A DNA stretch of 64,000 bases from Eurosta solidaginis (GCF_040869045.1 NC_090323.1:260962392-261026391), one strand, 5' to 3'. Shown: positions 33,909-45,999, numbered from the stretch's first letter. The notes: generated by a model from the sequence alone, not told the origin. Numbers and translations: made by a program.

Positions 33909-35466
33909 CAAGTAAGGACGGCTAATTTCGGGTGTAACCGAACACTACATACTCAGCTGAGAGCTTTGGAGACAAAATAAGGGAAAATCACCATGTCGGA
34001 AAACGAACCTAGGGTGACCCTGGAGTGTGTTTGTACGATATGGGTATCAAATTAAAGGTATTAATGAGGCTTTTAAAAGGGAGTGGCCCTTAGTTGTATA
34101 TGTGAAGGTGTTTTCGAGATATCGACCAAAATGTGAACCAGGGTGACCCAGAACATCATCTGTTGGGTACCGCTAATTTATTTATATATGTAATACCAGG
34201 AACAGTATTCCTGCCATGATTCCAAGGGCTTTTGATTTCGCCGTGCAGAACTTTTTCATTTTCTTCTACTTAATATGGTAGGTGTCACACCCATTTTACA
34301 AAGTTTTTTCTAAAGTTATATTTTGCGTCAAAAAATCAATCCAATCACCATGTTTCTACGCTTTTTTCGTATTTGGTATAGAATTTTCGCATTTTTCGAA
34401 ATTTTCGATATAGAAAAAGTGGGCGTGGTCATAGTCGGATTTCGCCCTTTTTAAATACCAAGATAAAGTGAGTTCAAATAAGTACGTTAACTAAGTTTAG
34501 TAAAGATATATCGATTTTTGCGCAAGTTATCGTGTTAACGGCCGACCAGAAGGTTAGACGGTCGACTGTGTATAAAAACTGGGCGTGGTTTCAACAGATT
34601 TTGCCCATTTTCACAGAAAACAGTTAACGTCATAATCTATGCCCCTACCAAATTTCAAAAGCATTGGTAAATTTTTGTTCGACTTATGGCAATAAAAGTA
34701 TTCTAAACAAATTAAATGAAAAAGGGCGAAGCCACGCCCATTTTGAAATTTTCTTTTATTTTTGTGTCTTGTTGCACCATATTATTACTGGAGTTGAACG
34801 TTGACATAATTTACTTATATACTGTAAAGATATTAAATTTTTTGTTAAAATTTGACTTTAAACATTTTTTTTTTTAAGTGGGCGTGTTCGTCATCCGATT
34901 TTGCAAATTTTTATTTAGCACACATACAGTCATAGGAGTAACGTTCTTGCTAAATTGCATCATGATATCTTCAACGAATGCCAAATTAAAGCTTGCAAAA
35001 CTTTTAAATTACCTTCTTTTAAATGGGGCGGTGCCACTCCCATTGTCTAAAATTTTACTAATTTTCTCTTCTGCGTCATAAGGTCAACCCACCTACCAAG
35101 TTTCATCGCTTTATCCGTCTTTGGTAATAAATTATCGCACTTTTTCGGTTTTTCGAAATTTTCGATATCGAAAAAGTGGGCGTGGTTATAGTCCGATTTC
35201 ATTCATTTTAAATAGCGATCTGAGATGAGTGCCCAGGAACTTACATACCAAATTTCATTAATATACCTCAAAATTTACTCAAGTTATCGTGTTTACGGAC
35301 AGACGGACGGACGGACGGACATGGCTAAATGAATTTCTTTTTTCGCCCAGATCATTTTGATATATAGAATTCTATATCTATCTCGATTAGTTTATGCCGT
35401 TACGGATTACCGTTATGCGAACAAAATTAATATACTCTGTGAGCTCTGCTCAGCTGAGTATAAAAA
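33909..35466 (-). mobile_element. DINE-1-like repeat, near complete
   Basis: The 3' end at the left reads CAAGTAAGGACGGC, then a gggtgtaaccgaac hairpin-like motif and CTCAGCTGAG. The 5' end at the right reads GAGCTCTGCTCAGCTGAG then TATAAAA. A GGACGGACGGACGGACATGG run lies near 35301. GGGCGTGG-like and CCACGCCC-like motifs recur through the body (about 34422, 34580, 34730, 34875, 35170). No protein coded. Confidence 0.8.
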
Positions 35467-35756
35467 TTTAAATGAGGTAGACCTCACGAATGTAAATCCA
35501 CAATATTTATAATTTGTGTCTTCTCTCTGTTCGAATGTTTATCCACGTATCACCCAAAAATCATCTACTAGAATTCAGTGCAACTTTCGTCGATGTACTA
35601 ACCAGTGACTAACTTACAGTTTATGATGCGTTTTAAACCGCTAGGTAGCTGAAGTCCAGTTAAGATTCGAAAATGTTTGCACAAAATGGGTGTCAAATAA
35701 AAGCTGCTGATAAGAACTTTAGGCATTGAAAATGGCATTAACACAGGATAATTGTT
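35467..35756. other. Unclassified spacer
   Basis: AT-rich DNA between the DINE-1-like repeat and the LINE tail. Nothing recognised. Confidence 0.35.
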
Positions 35757-37060
35757 ATTTCTTTATTTATTTGTATGTCTAATCTACATCAGACACTTAA
35801 GATTATAGTACAACTAATGTAATTTAAACGTTACTTAAAGAATAAGTGTTTAGTTTTATCGGTATAATCGATTTGGTATACGTTAAACCTAAATTCAGAA
35901 ATAGTTATATTCAGACATAGTTTTATTCAAGGGTTAGCGCCATAGACTGTTCTGTTAACACCAACACGAAAAATATAAAAATTCCGAAAATTTCTGCCGG
36001 GCACATTAGTTAACTAGCTGAAGTAGGGAAGGGCAATCTATCTTGCCAGAGACAAGATCAATAATAAATTTAACCAATAACAGCGTTCTCCTACAGATAA
36101 CGATATCAAACTAACTAATCGACAATGAACAACGTAGGACGGAATCGGTTCAGTAAAGCTAAGAGAGCGTAATGCAAAACGAACAAAGCACTTTTGGTGT
36201 TTTCCAGACGATTTATATGGACTGTATGGTATGGTCTCCAAATGACAGCTGCGTATTCCAGCTTGGAACTGACAAGTGGCATTTTACGAAAGCAAGTGTT
36301 GCAAGAGAATTAGTAATTATGAGTAGTGAAAGTTAATTTACTATAAAAATACACTCCTAGATATTTAATTTCATTAAGATCAGAAAGCCACGAGTCCGCT
36401 AAAAAAATAGCAAGTATCCAAAGGCTTGACCAGTTTTGAATAAGTCACTTTGAAACACTTGTTAATATTTATATAAAGCCTGTTCATAGCACAATAATCT
36501 AAGAATTTATTAAGTTCACTTTGAAGTGCCGATGAATCACGCGAGTCTTTTATTTCAGAATATATTTTAAGATCGTCGGCATATAAGAGAAACCTAGACG
36601 AATTGAAACCAAAAAGAAATATTATTAATAAACAAGATGAACAATAAAGAACATCAGAAGCTACCTTGTGGCACACCATATGTAGCAAAGAATGGATCCG
36701 AGAATTCACCTTCTATAGCAACCATGCAACTGCTGTAATGTAATATGATTCGATCAATTTAAGGATACTGGAATGAAAACCGATGAACGCAAGTTTCTCA
36801 ATAAGTATTATGTGAGAAATTTTATCAAACGCCTTAGAAAAATCACTATCACAAAAGCAAGAATGGCAATCTTCAGTAAAGACTGGAAGATTGGTAACTG
36901 TCGAGTGGTCTGCCACAAATCCATGCTGGTTTGCACAAATAAGATGTTTCACGTGAAAATAAACTTACTCTTTTACAATGCATTCAAACAGCTTGGCAAC
37001 AGACGACAACCTGGATATAGACCTACAATCTAAGAAGACCCCCGAAGCTAGGGATAATAG
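35757..37060 (-). pseudogene. Jockey/CR1-like LINE relic (RT), frameshifted
   Basis: On the minus strand: CRSISRLSSVAKLFECIVK near 37010, ANQHGFVADHSTVTNLPVF near 36940, SDFSKAFDKISH near 36840, LLYADDLKIYSE near 36570, then LNKFLDYCAMNRLYININKC and a worn C-terminus to about 36040. These are RT blocks of a LINE without RNase H. Frames change at least near 36990, 36710 and 36380. The 3' end has an AAATAAATAAAG-type tail (plus strand CTTTATTTATTT near 35760-35771). It abuts another LINE copy at 37060. Confidence 0.85.
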
Positions 37061-37061
37061 C

Positions 37062-38935
37062 TTACTTTCTTTCAAAAATATTTACGAATGAAATTACAGA
37101 ACAAGAGTCTAGTTTATTGTATATTAACTCTGAATAAGTGATTATCGGCAACAATAGCTGAATGGCCAGTTTTTTACGTATAATGGCTGGTGTAAACATT
37201 GACGATTGCCTTAAATTGCGTAGAGTGCCGTATACCCTCCCTACCATAAAATTAATATCATCTGTGCATGTAAGACTAGAATTTACCATAAAGTCAAGAT
37301 TTTTTACTCTGTTAACTATTTTTATCAAATTCTTATCAATATATATGGCCGGGAGGTTACCAATTACGACCTTCTTTCTAGAGATTGGCAAAACATAAGA
37401 TTTATTAGTGTTGAGGCAAAGACCATTTTTACTAGCCCAACGAGAAATACTCAGTAAGTCAGCATTTAATTTAGAGCGTAAGTCATTGGTCCTTCTAAAA
37501 TGATCAGCCAAGTACATTTGCACATCGTCAGCATAGGCATGCAAGCTAACGTGGCTGCACTGTAGAAAAATGTCGTTAATAAACAAGCTGAAAAATAGAG
37601 GTCCAAGGATAGAGCCCTGTGGAACTCCCATGGTCAATGGTTTTAGCTGAGATAAATCGTAGCCCATGTCCACTCGCTGATATCTGCCGGGCAGAAAGCT
37701 ACTCATATCTTTTACTGCACTTTCACCAAATCCAAAATATTTTCTTAATTTGGTGCATAGTAAAAAGTGATTAACGGAGTCAAAAGCTTTCGAGAAGTCT
37801 AAGAGGCAAAGCTCATTTTTATCAAAGGACAACCGTATATCATCTAAAATTTTTTAAAACGCAGTTAAGCAACTATGGTGGGCTCTAAATCCCGATTGAT
37901 AGGGGGAAAGTAGTTTCTTGTTTTGGACATGCAGGATAATTTGTTCCGAGAGTAGACTTTCAAAAACTTTTAACAGCGCAGGTAAAATACTTATGGGACG
38001 GAAATCATTTGTTAAACTTGCATCTCTATTTTTAGGCACAGGCTTTACAATGGCGTCCTTCCACAGGTCAGGGAAGCATGATGTTGTAATACAGTGGTTA
38101 ATAATGTGCGTAAGGCAGCTTAATATATATCGCAATATAATTTTAACAAATTTCATTGAAATACCGTCTCCTCCTACTGAATTGGATCTTATTTTAAATA
38201 TGCATCTAGCAACATCACTCTCAGATACATTTGAAAACTCAAATGATGTGTCTGAGTAGCACATAGATATAGAGGTCGTGAAATTATCAGACACATTAGT
38301 TCTTGGAGTCCTGAAAAATTCGTCACTTAGCACATCAGCATTTAGTTTACAGTCCACACTTTTCTTGCCACATACACGTAGGTCTTTCAGATTACACCAC
38401 AAAGTATTACACGGGAGTGATGGATCAAGTTTAGACATAAAGTATTTACGCTTTTGAAGTCGAACAGTTCTGGTTGCAGTGTTCCTGGCAATTTTGAATA
38501 AATTCCAGTTATGCTCAGTCCTATTCCTTTTCCACTCTCGATATGCCTTGTTGCGTTTCATTACTGCCACAATTGCTCTACTGTTATACCACGCACAAGA
38601 GATAGACTTACACTTACTTCGACCTTCGGGAATATGGTTATTATACTCTTTTAGGATTTCCGTGTTCAAAAAACTCAGCTTATCATTAGCAGTAGCATAA
38701 TACCAACATTGGCACCAGTCTACTCTCGATAGATCAGAAAACAAATCATTATGATTAATGGAGCGAAAATCTTTATATGTATATGACATACGACTATAAT
38801 GACTACGGCAACCAAAATGCAAGTCAAGGGTGCAAAACAACAGGTCATGGTCTGAAAGAAAAGAAATTTGGTCAAATTTAAGAACAGCCCTAGGGTCTGA
38901 TGTAATAAACTAAGCAAGTAAACTCTCGTGGGCAC
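37062..38935 (-). pseudogene. Jockey/CR1-like LINE ORF2: endonuclease end plus RT, one stop
   Basis: On the minus strand it opens with the end of an APE-type endonuclease (FLSDHDLLFCTLDLHFG, about 38870-38810). A long linker follows, then RT: FRPISILPALLKVFESLL near 37980, QSGFRAHHSCLTAF, stop TAA at 37854-37856, KILDD, LLDFSKAFDSVNHFLL, GVPQGSILGPLFFSLFINDI near 37610 and the active site YADDVQMY near 37520. The TAA lies in frame: the 328-codon and 256-codon halves on either side share one frame, so a single nonsense codon breaks an otherwise continuous ORF. The copy ends in the thumb at 37062, where the other LINE begins. Endonuclease nicks target DNA and RT primes on it. Confidence 0.9.
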
Positions 38936-40284
38936 AAGCATGTTCACAACATATTGATGATGATTTTGGTCATTAGGTCTGCAAGCGGGATGTGTAGAAT
39001 GGCATGCAATGCTCCTGTCGGGGTAGTTTCAAGGGCTGCCGTTATATGAAATGTATAAATGACTCAATATTTTGCAGTATAGCAAAGTTTTAACTCTTCC
39101 AGATTTTTAATAATTTGACCAAATACTCCTTGTCACCCTCTAATAAAACAACGCACTGCTGTAGGAACTATAACTACATATATTCAGCAAAAGTTATATC
39201 TCCAGTTTAATTGTTTCCTTATAAATTTTTTTTAATAAAAATTGAAATAAACAAGCTCGACAAGTGCTTATGACATCGTTTTAAGTGTTTAAGTATTAGC
39301 ACACTTTTCTTCTTCAAATTTTCGTAACATTTCCTTTGTCTTTGTTGAAATACATGAACTTGATCTCTAATGCACTTGACAACGAGTAATAACAAATTTA
39401 AAATTTGTTAACAAACATTTTTATGCAAACCAAACATATGTAAGTATGTAAGTACATAATACAAAAGGTGTTCGTCGTTAACTCAATTGTGTCATATGTA
39501 TTACATGATTGCAACTATTGAACGTGTGCAAAGTGTTAATTGTTGTTGTTTATACATAGTTCGCGGCATGTCAATACTCGTAGCAACATGTTGACAAACT
39601 TTGTTCCTCTTGTTGTTGCTATATTCATGATATGTGCGCTGGTGTTTGTTATATTTATGTTGCTACAGCTTTAAAACATATGTTTGTGATAATTATTAAA
39701 CGCGAGAATTGCTTTGACACATTATGAACAACAACAATAAAAACCATTGCCAATAACAAACAAATATACGTATTACATGGCTTTGTACAATATATGGCAA
39801 TGCATAACATTAACGACAATAAATAGACAATAGAATGTGACAAAGAGGTATTACGAGTAGCGAGGAAAATTGACATTAACAACAAATTTAGCAAAAAAAC
39901 GTATTGAGATTGTGATATGTTGCACAGTGGGGTATTTTGAAGAAATTTGCCTTAAAATTTATTACAGCAGTAGTAGAGGCTAAAATCACAATATGGAGAG
40001 GCTGTGTTTTCTTTCTGTCTGTATGTAAGTAAACACATAAACCAAAAAATAACGCTAGAGACCAATTTTACAGTTTTTATTTAAGAATGAGAAAAGGAAA
40101 AAAGAAGTTCAAAATGAGGACGTTGCCGCTTACAACTTATTATCCTAAGAAAAATTTCAAAAACTTCATATCTATTTGAACTAAAATAATTGAGTTTCGG
40201 TAATTTTCGTCATATTCCAAAAAAAAAAACCTTAAATAAATGATATATTTCATTATATTTCTTCCTTGATATATCGACTGCTAA
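38936..40284. other. Intron-like or intergenic DNA
   Basis: AT-rich with TTGTTGTTG runs (39540, 39610). No element end or coding frame recognised; the open frame at 39655-39894 has no domain. Confidence 0.45.
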
Positions 40285-40540
40285 GTTGAATAACGCCCTG
40301 TCTCGGTAGCCAGTTCGAAAACGCTCTATCTCAGATTATTTATCAAACGCCCAATTTAAGGATTTGTGTCAAACCGCCCTACCTCGATATGTAAGTTCTG
40401 AAACAGGGTATTTCTGCATAAAATTCCGAGAAATAGTACTTTTCAAACAAATTCCATATAGGGCATTCTTTAAGTTCTTTCAAAAATAGAGCGCTTTGGA
40501 CACAGCAGCCGAGATAGGCTGACATTCCTTAGAATGAAAG
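40285..40540. repeat. Foldback-family repeat
   Basis: Begins 'cgactgctaagttgaataacgcc' and ends 'agcgctttggacacagcagccg', with 'aacgctctatctcag' and 'caaacgcccaattt' between. Same family as 60724-61033. Confidence 0.55.
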
Positions 40541-40769
40541 CTTGTATACGAGTAATGTGGTAGAATTTAAACTCTCTTAACTAGATGCTGAGAAACAAAC
40601 AATTTTTCGCGAAATTGCCATATATTTGCAATTTCATTAGGAACACAGGCGGAAGGCGATTTGATGTAAGTGATATTTAAAAAAAAATATTTCTAAGTAG
40701 AGCTTCCACCTAACAATCATCATACGCTACTATCCCGAAAACGCCTAACCTTCATCGATTTTGCATTAT

Positions 40770-42011
40770 ATATTTTCGAGAGGATGCATAACATAGTTAC
40801 GCTTAATATCTGTACGTTTAGCTCTTGACTTAAACGCAACCGGTTAGCTACGCAGGTAACTGGCAAACTATAATCACTACTTACAACTTACCGGTATGTT
40901 CAACCATATTCAGCGAAATATTTCCTTCAAACGAACAATATACAACTTAATTATATCCTTCATTTTACACAGTGATGCATAAATATAGTTGCGCTTGGCT
41001 TTTCACTTAAAGGCAATCGAACAGCATAACCGGTCCGCAACTAAGATAACTGGTAAGCTTAACCGGCGAGCTACCCAATACACTAACCGGTAACTTAACC
41101 ATCTTTAGCGAACTTCGGCCAAATAATATACATATGTACATACATCTTAATTACAAATATCCTTCATTATATTCACCGATGAATAAATATAGTAATGCTC
41201 AACTCTTGACTTGAAGGCAAACGATAAGCTTAAATGGTCAGCAACCCAGATAACTGTAAACTAACACGTAAGTTCACTCGGGCGGGTCGATTTAAACATC
41301 GCTCATTGATCTGTGAAAATCGTATTCTAGGGATCAAAATAAGAAACTTTGCCGAAGGAACCATACCTCTAAAACGAATTCTGATGTCCCCCCTTTGAGT
41401 CGAACTTTTGGGTAGGGGCGATTTCAATTCTACCTGCTGTGTCTAGTGGTGGCTTAAAAAAAACAGCACAAGCAATTTTACGACATGCAAATGCATCACA
41501 GTGATGCCTTGTTTTTAAAAGGGGGTTGTAAAAACGCTAATTTCTAATAATTTTTTCATTTAAATATGTTCTGACTAAATAAATTTCTAAAGAGAAAAAT
41601 AAACTCCAAAAAGAAAAAACATAGGCATTTCAAAGTGGGATTGTTCAAAATTTGCCCCTACGACCCAAAGGGGGGAGGGGAACATCAGAATTCGTTTTAG
41701 AGGTATGGTTCCTTCGGCAAAGTTTCTTATTTTGATCCCTAGAATATGATTTTCACAGAGCAATGGGCGATTTTTTTGCCTCCCCACAAATCGACCCGGC
41801 CTAAAGTTCACCCTTCAACAAAAATTTTCTTTCGAGCGAAAAATATAATATATGTATATATATTATGTACATACATCTTAATTATATCCTTCGTTATAAA
41901 TATTTAATGATGATATATGAAATATAGTACTGCTTAACTCTGGATTAAAAAGTTACCGGTATGTTTAGTCAGCCAGCTACCGAGATAACTGGTTAGCTTA
42001 ACCGGCAAATA
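40770..42011 (+). repeat. ~190 bp tandem array with ACCGG motifs
   Basis: Diverged units each contain 'ttaattatatccttcattt', 'tgatgcataaatatagttgcgctt', 'cttgacttaaaggcaa' and 'aaccggttagct'. Unit marks (the ATAAATATAGT phrase or its variant) lie near 40790, 40980, 41170 and, after the insertion at 41272-41813, 41910. ACCGGT/ACCGGC motifs recur about ten times. Confidence 0.6.
41272..41813. mobile_element. Inverted-repeat element with ~150 bp arms
   Basis: The left arm (41272-41423) and right arm (41640-41813) are reverse complements over about 150 bp, including ATTCTAGGGATCAAAATAAG and GGTATGGTTCCTTCGGCAAA. No ORF. It interrupts the ~190 bp tandem array. The outer ends read GTTCACTCGGGCGGGTCGA at the left and, on the minus strand, GGGTGAACTTTAGGCCGGG at the right, so the left tip is worn. 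I could not see a target duplication. Confidence 0.8.
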
Positions 42012-42344
42012 CCCTGCAAAAATCGTTGGATCATGTGGTCCACTGGAGTACTTACCATTATACTCCACTGTAAAGCAGCAATGGTCCAACTCATGTTTCT
42101 ACACGAACATATTGTAAGCCGATCATTGCTCGTTTTTAACGATTGTAATCACTACACGATGTTTATTGGACTGTGGGTACTCCATGGATTACTCTGATGT
42201 AATGCGGAGCTGGAGTTCTGGGACATCGCAATGTTAATTGGACCATATTTTTTGTATGAATTGTGGTTAATTTTGGAGCACTCGGTTGTTCCATAGCGAG
42301 TACTCCATACATGCATGCATGGAGTACTCGCGATTTTTGCAGGG
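42012..42344. mobile_element. MITE with CCCTGCAAAAATCG ends, 333 bp
   Basis: Perfect 14 bp inverted ends (CCCTGCAAAAATCG and CGATTTTTGCAGGG). The flanks share ATA (possible 3 bp target duplication, weak). Next to the right end lies a 13 bp perfect stem (GCGAGTACTCCAT / ATGGAGTACTCGC, 42296-42331) whose 10 base loop contains CATGCATG. No coding sequence. The superfamily is not clear to me. Confidence 0.8.
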
Positions 42345-43613
42345 ATATGTATGTATATCTTCCCCGAGCTAAATTTGTATAGCTGTTCGGTTTTCACAAA
42401 ATTAGAACATTTTCGATTGGAAGTCAAATAAAAAGCAAATTGATATCAAATTGGTACAGTCTAACGGGTAAGTTGCCGATACACATTTTAAGACGAAATA
42501 TCCCACAGTGCGCGCGTATTTTGTGTGCCACAAATCGTGGCATGTACGCGAGGGGGCAAATGTGAGCGCAAATAAAATTTAAAGCCATGAAAGGGTGTCA
42601 AATGGACGGACATCCTTTAACTGGCATGTTAAATGTACAATTTTCCTACTAAACAAAAATAACAAAATAGAACAACGCAAATAAACTGTAAACATGTTTT
42701 AAACGGATTTCCATATAAACTTTTTGGCGTTTTAAAACCCTTTCATTTACAAAGTGGCAAGTACTTACATAAATATTTTTCCAAAGCGTGATGAGTGAGG
42801 TCTAAAAACAAATCGAAAGCATTTGGCACGCGCCGTCAAAATGTCAGCAACACAACAGCAAATAAGCAGCAATACCAACAACAACAACTTAGCTAACAGT
42901 AAAAATTGCAGCAACAGGAAATGCGTTTCAAAGCTCAACACATGTACAAGCATATGTGCATGTATTACATGCCTATGTATTTGTAGTTGTATGTAAATTA
43001 CTGTCATTACATAAATGCTACATTTCATAGCTTTGCTGCTGTTTTTATTGCTGTTGTTGGCAGCATAGCCATAAAATGTTGTAATTCCTCAAAAAAAAAA
43101 AAAAATAAAATGAAAGCAACGAAAGGAACATGAAAAACGTGAGAATTTCCCAATTACTAGCGCATTTACTATGACATTAGTCAAATGTATGTTTTGCAGC
43201 TAAATAACAAATGCTGAGCGGCGGATATGCGGGCTAGAGGATGTTGCTATGTGAGGGTAGACATTAAGACAAGCGGACAGAGCAATCCATCTTTTGAATT
43301 AAATAAACCTATACGTTGGAGACAGTGGCGTCTTGAGATATAACAGCCATGGGTAAATGGAAATAAAGCTCAACATTATGCTTTGGCTGTTCACAGCGGC
43401 GGAAAGATCCATCCTTTTCTACGGCGTCACCGTTAGTGATAGAACTTTTAGAAAAAGTATAGATAATGGTACTTATATAAAATACTTGAATTAAAGTATC
43501 GATGCTGGTACTCATACTCAGTACAAGGTATCGAGTATACTCGATCAAAGTAAGTACTTTTTTTTTTAAAAGAGATTGTATGTTTTGAGTTTAATAGAAA
43601 ACAAGTAAGGAAG
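42345..43613. other. Intron-like or intergenic DNA
   Basis: AT-rich, with AACAACAACAACTT near 42880 and TTGCTGTTGTTGG near 43050. From 43440 short phrases such as 'agtatcgatgctggtactc' resemble the stretch at 46000-46095. Confidence 0.45.
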
Positions 43614-43695
43614 TTTAAGTTTGAACGAAACCGAATATTATATACCCAGTTGTGTGCTCTTACATGTTTTTAAGGATACATTTAAAGAGAAACGT
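43614..43695 (-). mobile_element. DINE-1-like 3' end fragment
   Basis: ACAAGTAAGGAAGTTTAAG followed by 'cgaaaccgaatattatatacccag' matches the 3' end of the other copies. The rest of this copy may be the body fragment at 45310-45975, with foreign DNA between. Confidence 0.6.
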
Positions 43696-43879
43696 CACGG
43701 CCATTTAATGATTTAAAAGATTTTTGATCGCCTTATGGCGTCTAAAAAAATCTCACTTAGAAACCAGTTTTTCTAAACGGGGTCGCCCTCGTTAGTGGGC
43801 CGGTGCTCATCTCGTCTTTTGAGATGTTTGGGGCTGCCTTAGATTGCGTAGCGAATAGGAGGCGTTCGCGGAATGGATG

Positions 43880-44470
43880 GCCACATCCAAAAATGTGGTA
43901 AGATTTGATGCTGTCAAATCACTGCAGTGTGGCCGACTGCTATGCGAAGATGTTGCTGGGGCAGGTACTCGGTACTTACAGGTCTGTGATCGGAAAAGGT
44001 TGAACACATCCCTTTAATTGTGGTAGGAGTGTAATTTGGAGTGTAAAATGGAGCATAATTGTTGCGTAATTGAGTGGAAATTGGAGTGAAATAATAGTAG
44101 CAAATATGGAAGCCAAATGTAGCACAATATGGCGCGCAATGTCAAGTCAACGAGTGTGGTCTTAAGCGATGTCGTGAGACATTGCTGAGGCGGGCACTCG
44201 GCACTCACAGGTCTGTGTGCGGAAAAGGTTGGTCACATCCCTTGATATTAATTGTGATGGAGTTTAATACGGAGCATAATAGGTGCCAAGCTCACTCTGT
44301 TTGTCAACGTAGCGCGGTGGAGTTGCCGTGCAACCGGGTGCCATTACCCGAAAATGGAAGGGGAGGATGGATAGTCCTCCTCGGCCAAACCAAGGCTGGT
44401 GGACTTGAACACCCCAGCTCACCGATTGGTACCAACTTGTTGGGCTGAAGATCAACGGACATTGATCTGT
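43880..44470 (+). repeat. Unclassified element with a ~240 bp direct duplication
   Basis: 'ggtactcggtacttacaggtctgtgatcggaaaaggttg' near 43965-44000 recurs as 'ggcactcggcactcacaggtctgtgtgcggaaaaggttg' near 44192-44230, each followed by 'acatccctt' and 'ttaattgtg'. The following 44300-44460 is GC-rich with no coding frame I trust. The family is unknown to me. Confidence 0.5.
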
Positions 44471-44499
44471 GTTTTACACCGGAGGTAGGTCTACCAAGA

Positions 44500-44670
44500 C
44501 AGGGACTCCTGTAAGCACTCATCGACTGTACTTCTCCCATGCAAAGCTTCCCAGTGAAGATTCTTCTACCTTACAGATGCTGTTCGGAATCGCCATAAAA
44601 TATGTAGCACGACCCAAATGGGAAGTGAAGCTGGTTCTAAATCTCAACGGAGATAAATCGCGTCAAGTAT
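44500..44670 (+). mobile_element. SINE fragment, tail type A, worn
   Basis: 'cccatgcaaagcttcccagtgaagattcttctaccttacagatgctgttcgga' is the SINE body with many changes. It ends 'ggagataaatcgcgtcaagtatttt', tail type A. The head is missing. Confidence 0.65.
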
Positions 44671-44829
44671 TTTCAAGAGGGCAGACCAGAGAGCAGTTTC
44701 AAGTAGGATGGACCATAGAGAAAGAGGTGTTAGAGGTGATAGTGCCATGTGGGGACACGTCACAAGCAGGACATACATTATGTATTCGGGTTGATTCTGG
44801 ATAGGTAAGAGTTAAACCTATTACAGTAT

Positions 44830-45310
44830 CCAGATCGAAGTTGAGCTAGAGTAATGCACGTCTCTCTAGGGAGATTGCTCTCCTGCCCTGCGAGTTCAGA
44901 GTATATATCTAACCTTAAGAACAGGGTTCGCCGGGTAATTCTTTGCATAGAGGTCCGACGCCTTTTCGTGGATATCACTGAGGTCGGTGACAATGCCAGG
45001 TTTCGCGAGGGGAAAAACTGGAGAAACGCGCGAGAAAGTTGTTTATTTAATTACAAAGAAATTGGTGGGTGGGCTGGGGCCTGTAGCCATTATGGCGCAG
45101 TCATAGGCGTAGGAAACAATGGTAACTCCTTCTGGGGGCGAAGGGAGTTTTCTGAATTGCACCGATGTCTGCAGACCAGACAGATAATTTGCGGTCCACC
45201 TTTTGAGACTAGGAATAAGAGGGGACCCCTAAAAATCTTGTACTAACGTGCCGTGGTTGACTCTATCAAATGCGTTTGATAAGTCTATCTCTACTGGTAG
45301 TATTGTTACG
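44830..45310 (-). pseudogene. LINE RT fragment
   Basis: The minus strand reads VEIDLSNAFDRVNHGTLVQD near 45290-45240, KRWTANYLSGLQTSVQF near 45200-45150, and GVTIVSYAYDCAIMATGPS near 45125-45075. This is RT from motif A to motif C. The catalytic YADD reads YAYD, and a stop follows VQDF. Only the palm is left. It lies between a SINE scrap and a DINE-1-like body. Confidence 0.75.
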
Positions 45311-45975
45311 TACCATATTCATATGAAAATATTGGAAATTTTGTTAAGATTAAAAGTGTAAGCCCTATTTCTCAAAAGTAGGCGTAGTCCTTATCCGCTT
45401 TTAATGGGATCTACATATCTGAAATACCAAGGACCATATTTCTGCCATATTGCAAAGTGATATCAACGGCTTTTGATTAACGGTTTGCAAAACTTTTAAA
45501 TTTTCTTCTGCGTGGGCGGTGCCACGCCAATTTTACAATATTGTAAAAAAAACATTTTTAGCCACTTATCATGTTTCACCATTTGAGCAGTATTTGTTAA
45601 AGTATTGTTCCTTTTTCCCATTTTTGAAAGCAGGCGTGGATATAATCTGATTTCGTCCATTTTCAATACCAATATATCGTCGACGATACTGTAAAAGCTG
45701 CTACATCCATCCACCAAAATTCCACAGTAGAACGAAAAAGCTCTATTGCATGACAGCTTAAAATGTATTGAAAATTTATGGAGTTAGCAGCTTTTCATAA
45801 TTTTATTGGAGTTAGTGATTCTGGAAAATAAACACATAACTTTCTTTTACCACCATATGTAGAAATCGTCTCCAACTCCACCATTATCAAAAATTCGGTT
45901 TAAGTTAAATGCGCAGCTTTTACCCCATCGTCTCAATTTAAGCTCAAGTTATGGTGTTAATGGACTGAACTTTGT
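45310..45975 (-). mobile_element. DINE-1-like body fragment
   Basis: Repeats the family's phrases: 'aaaagtaggcgtagtccttatccg', 'gaaataccaaggaccatatttctgcc', 'gtgggcggtgccacgcc' (near 45512) and 'ctcaagttatggtgttaatgg'. Neither end is present. Confidence 0.55.
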
Positions 45976-45999
45976 TGATCTTAAACATGTAGGCCATCG

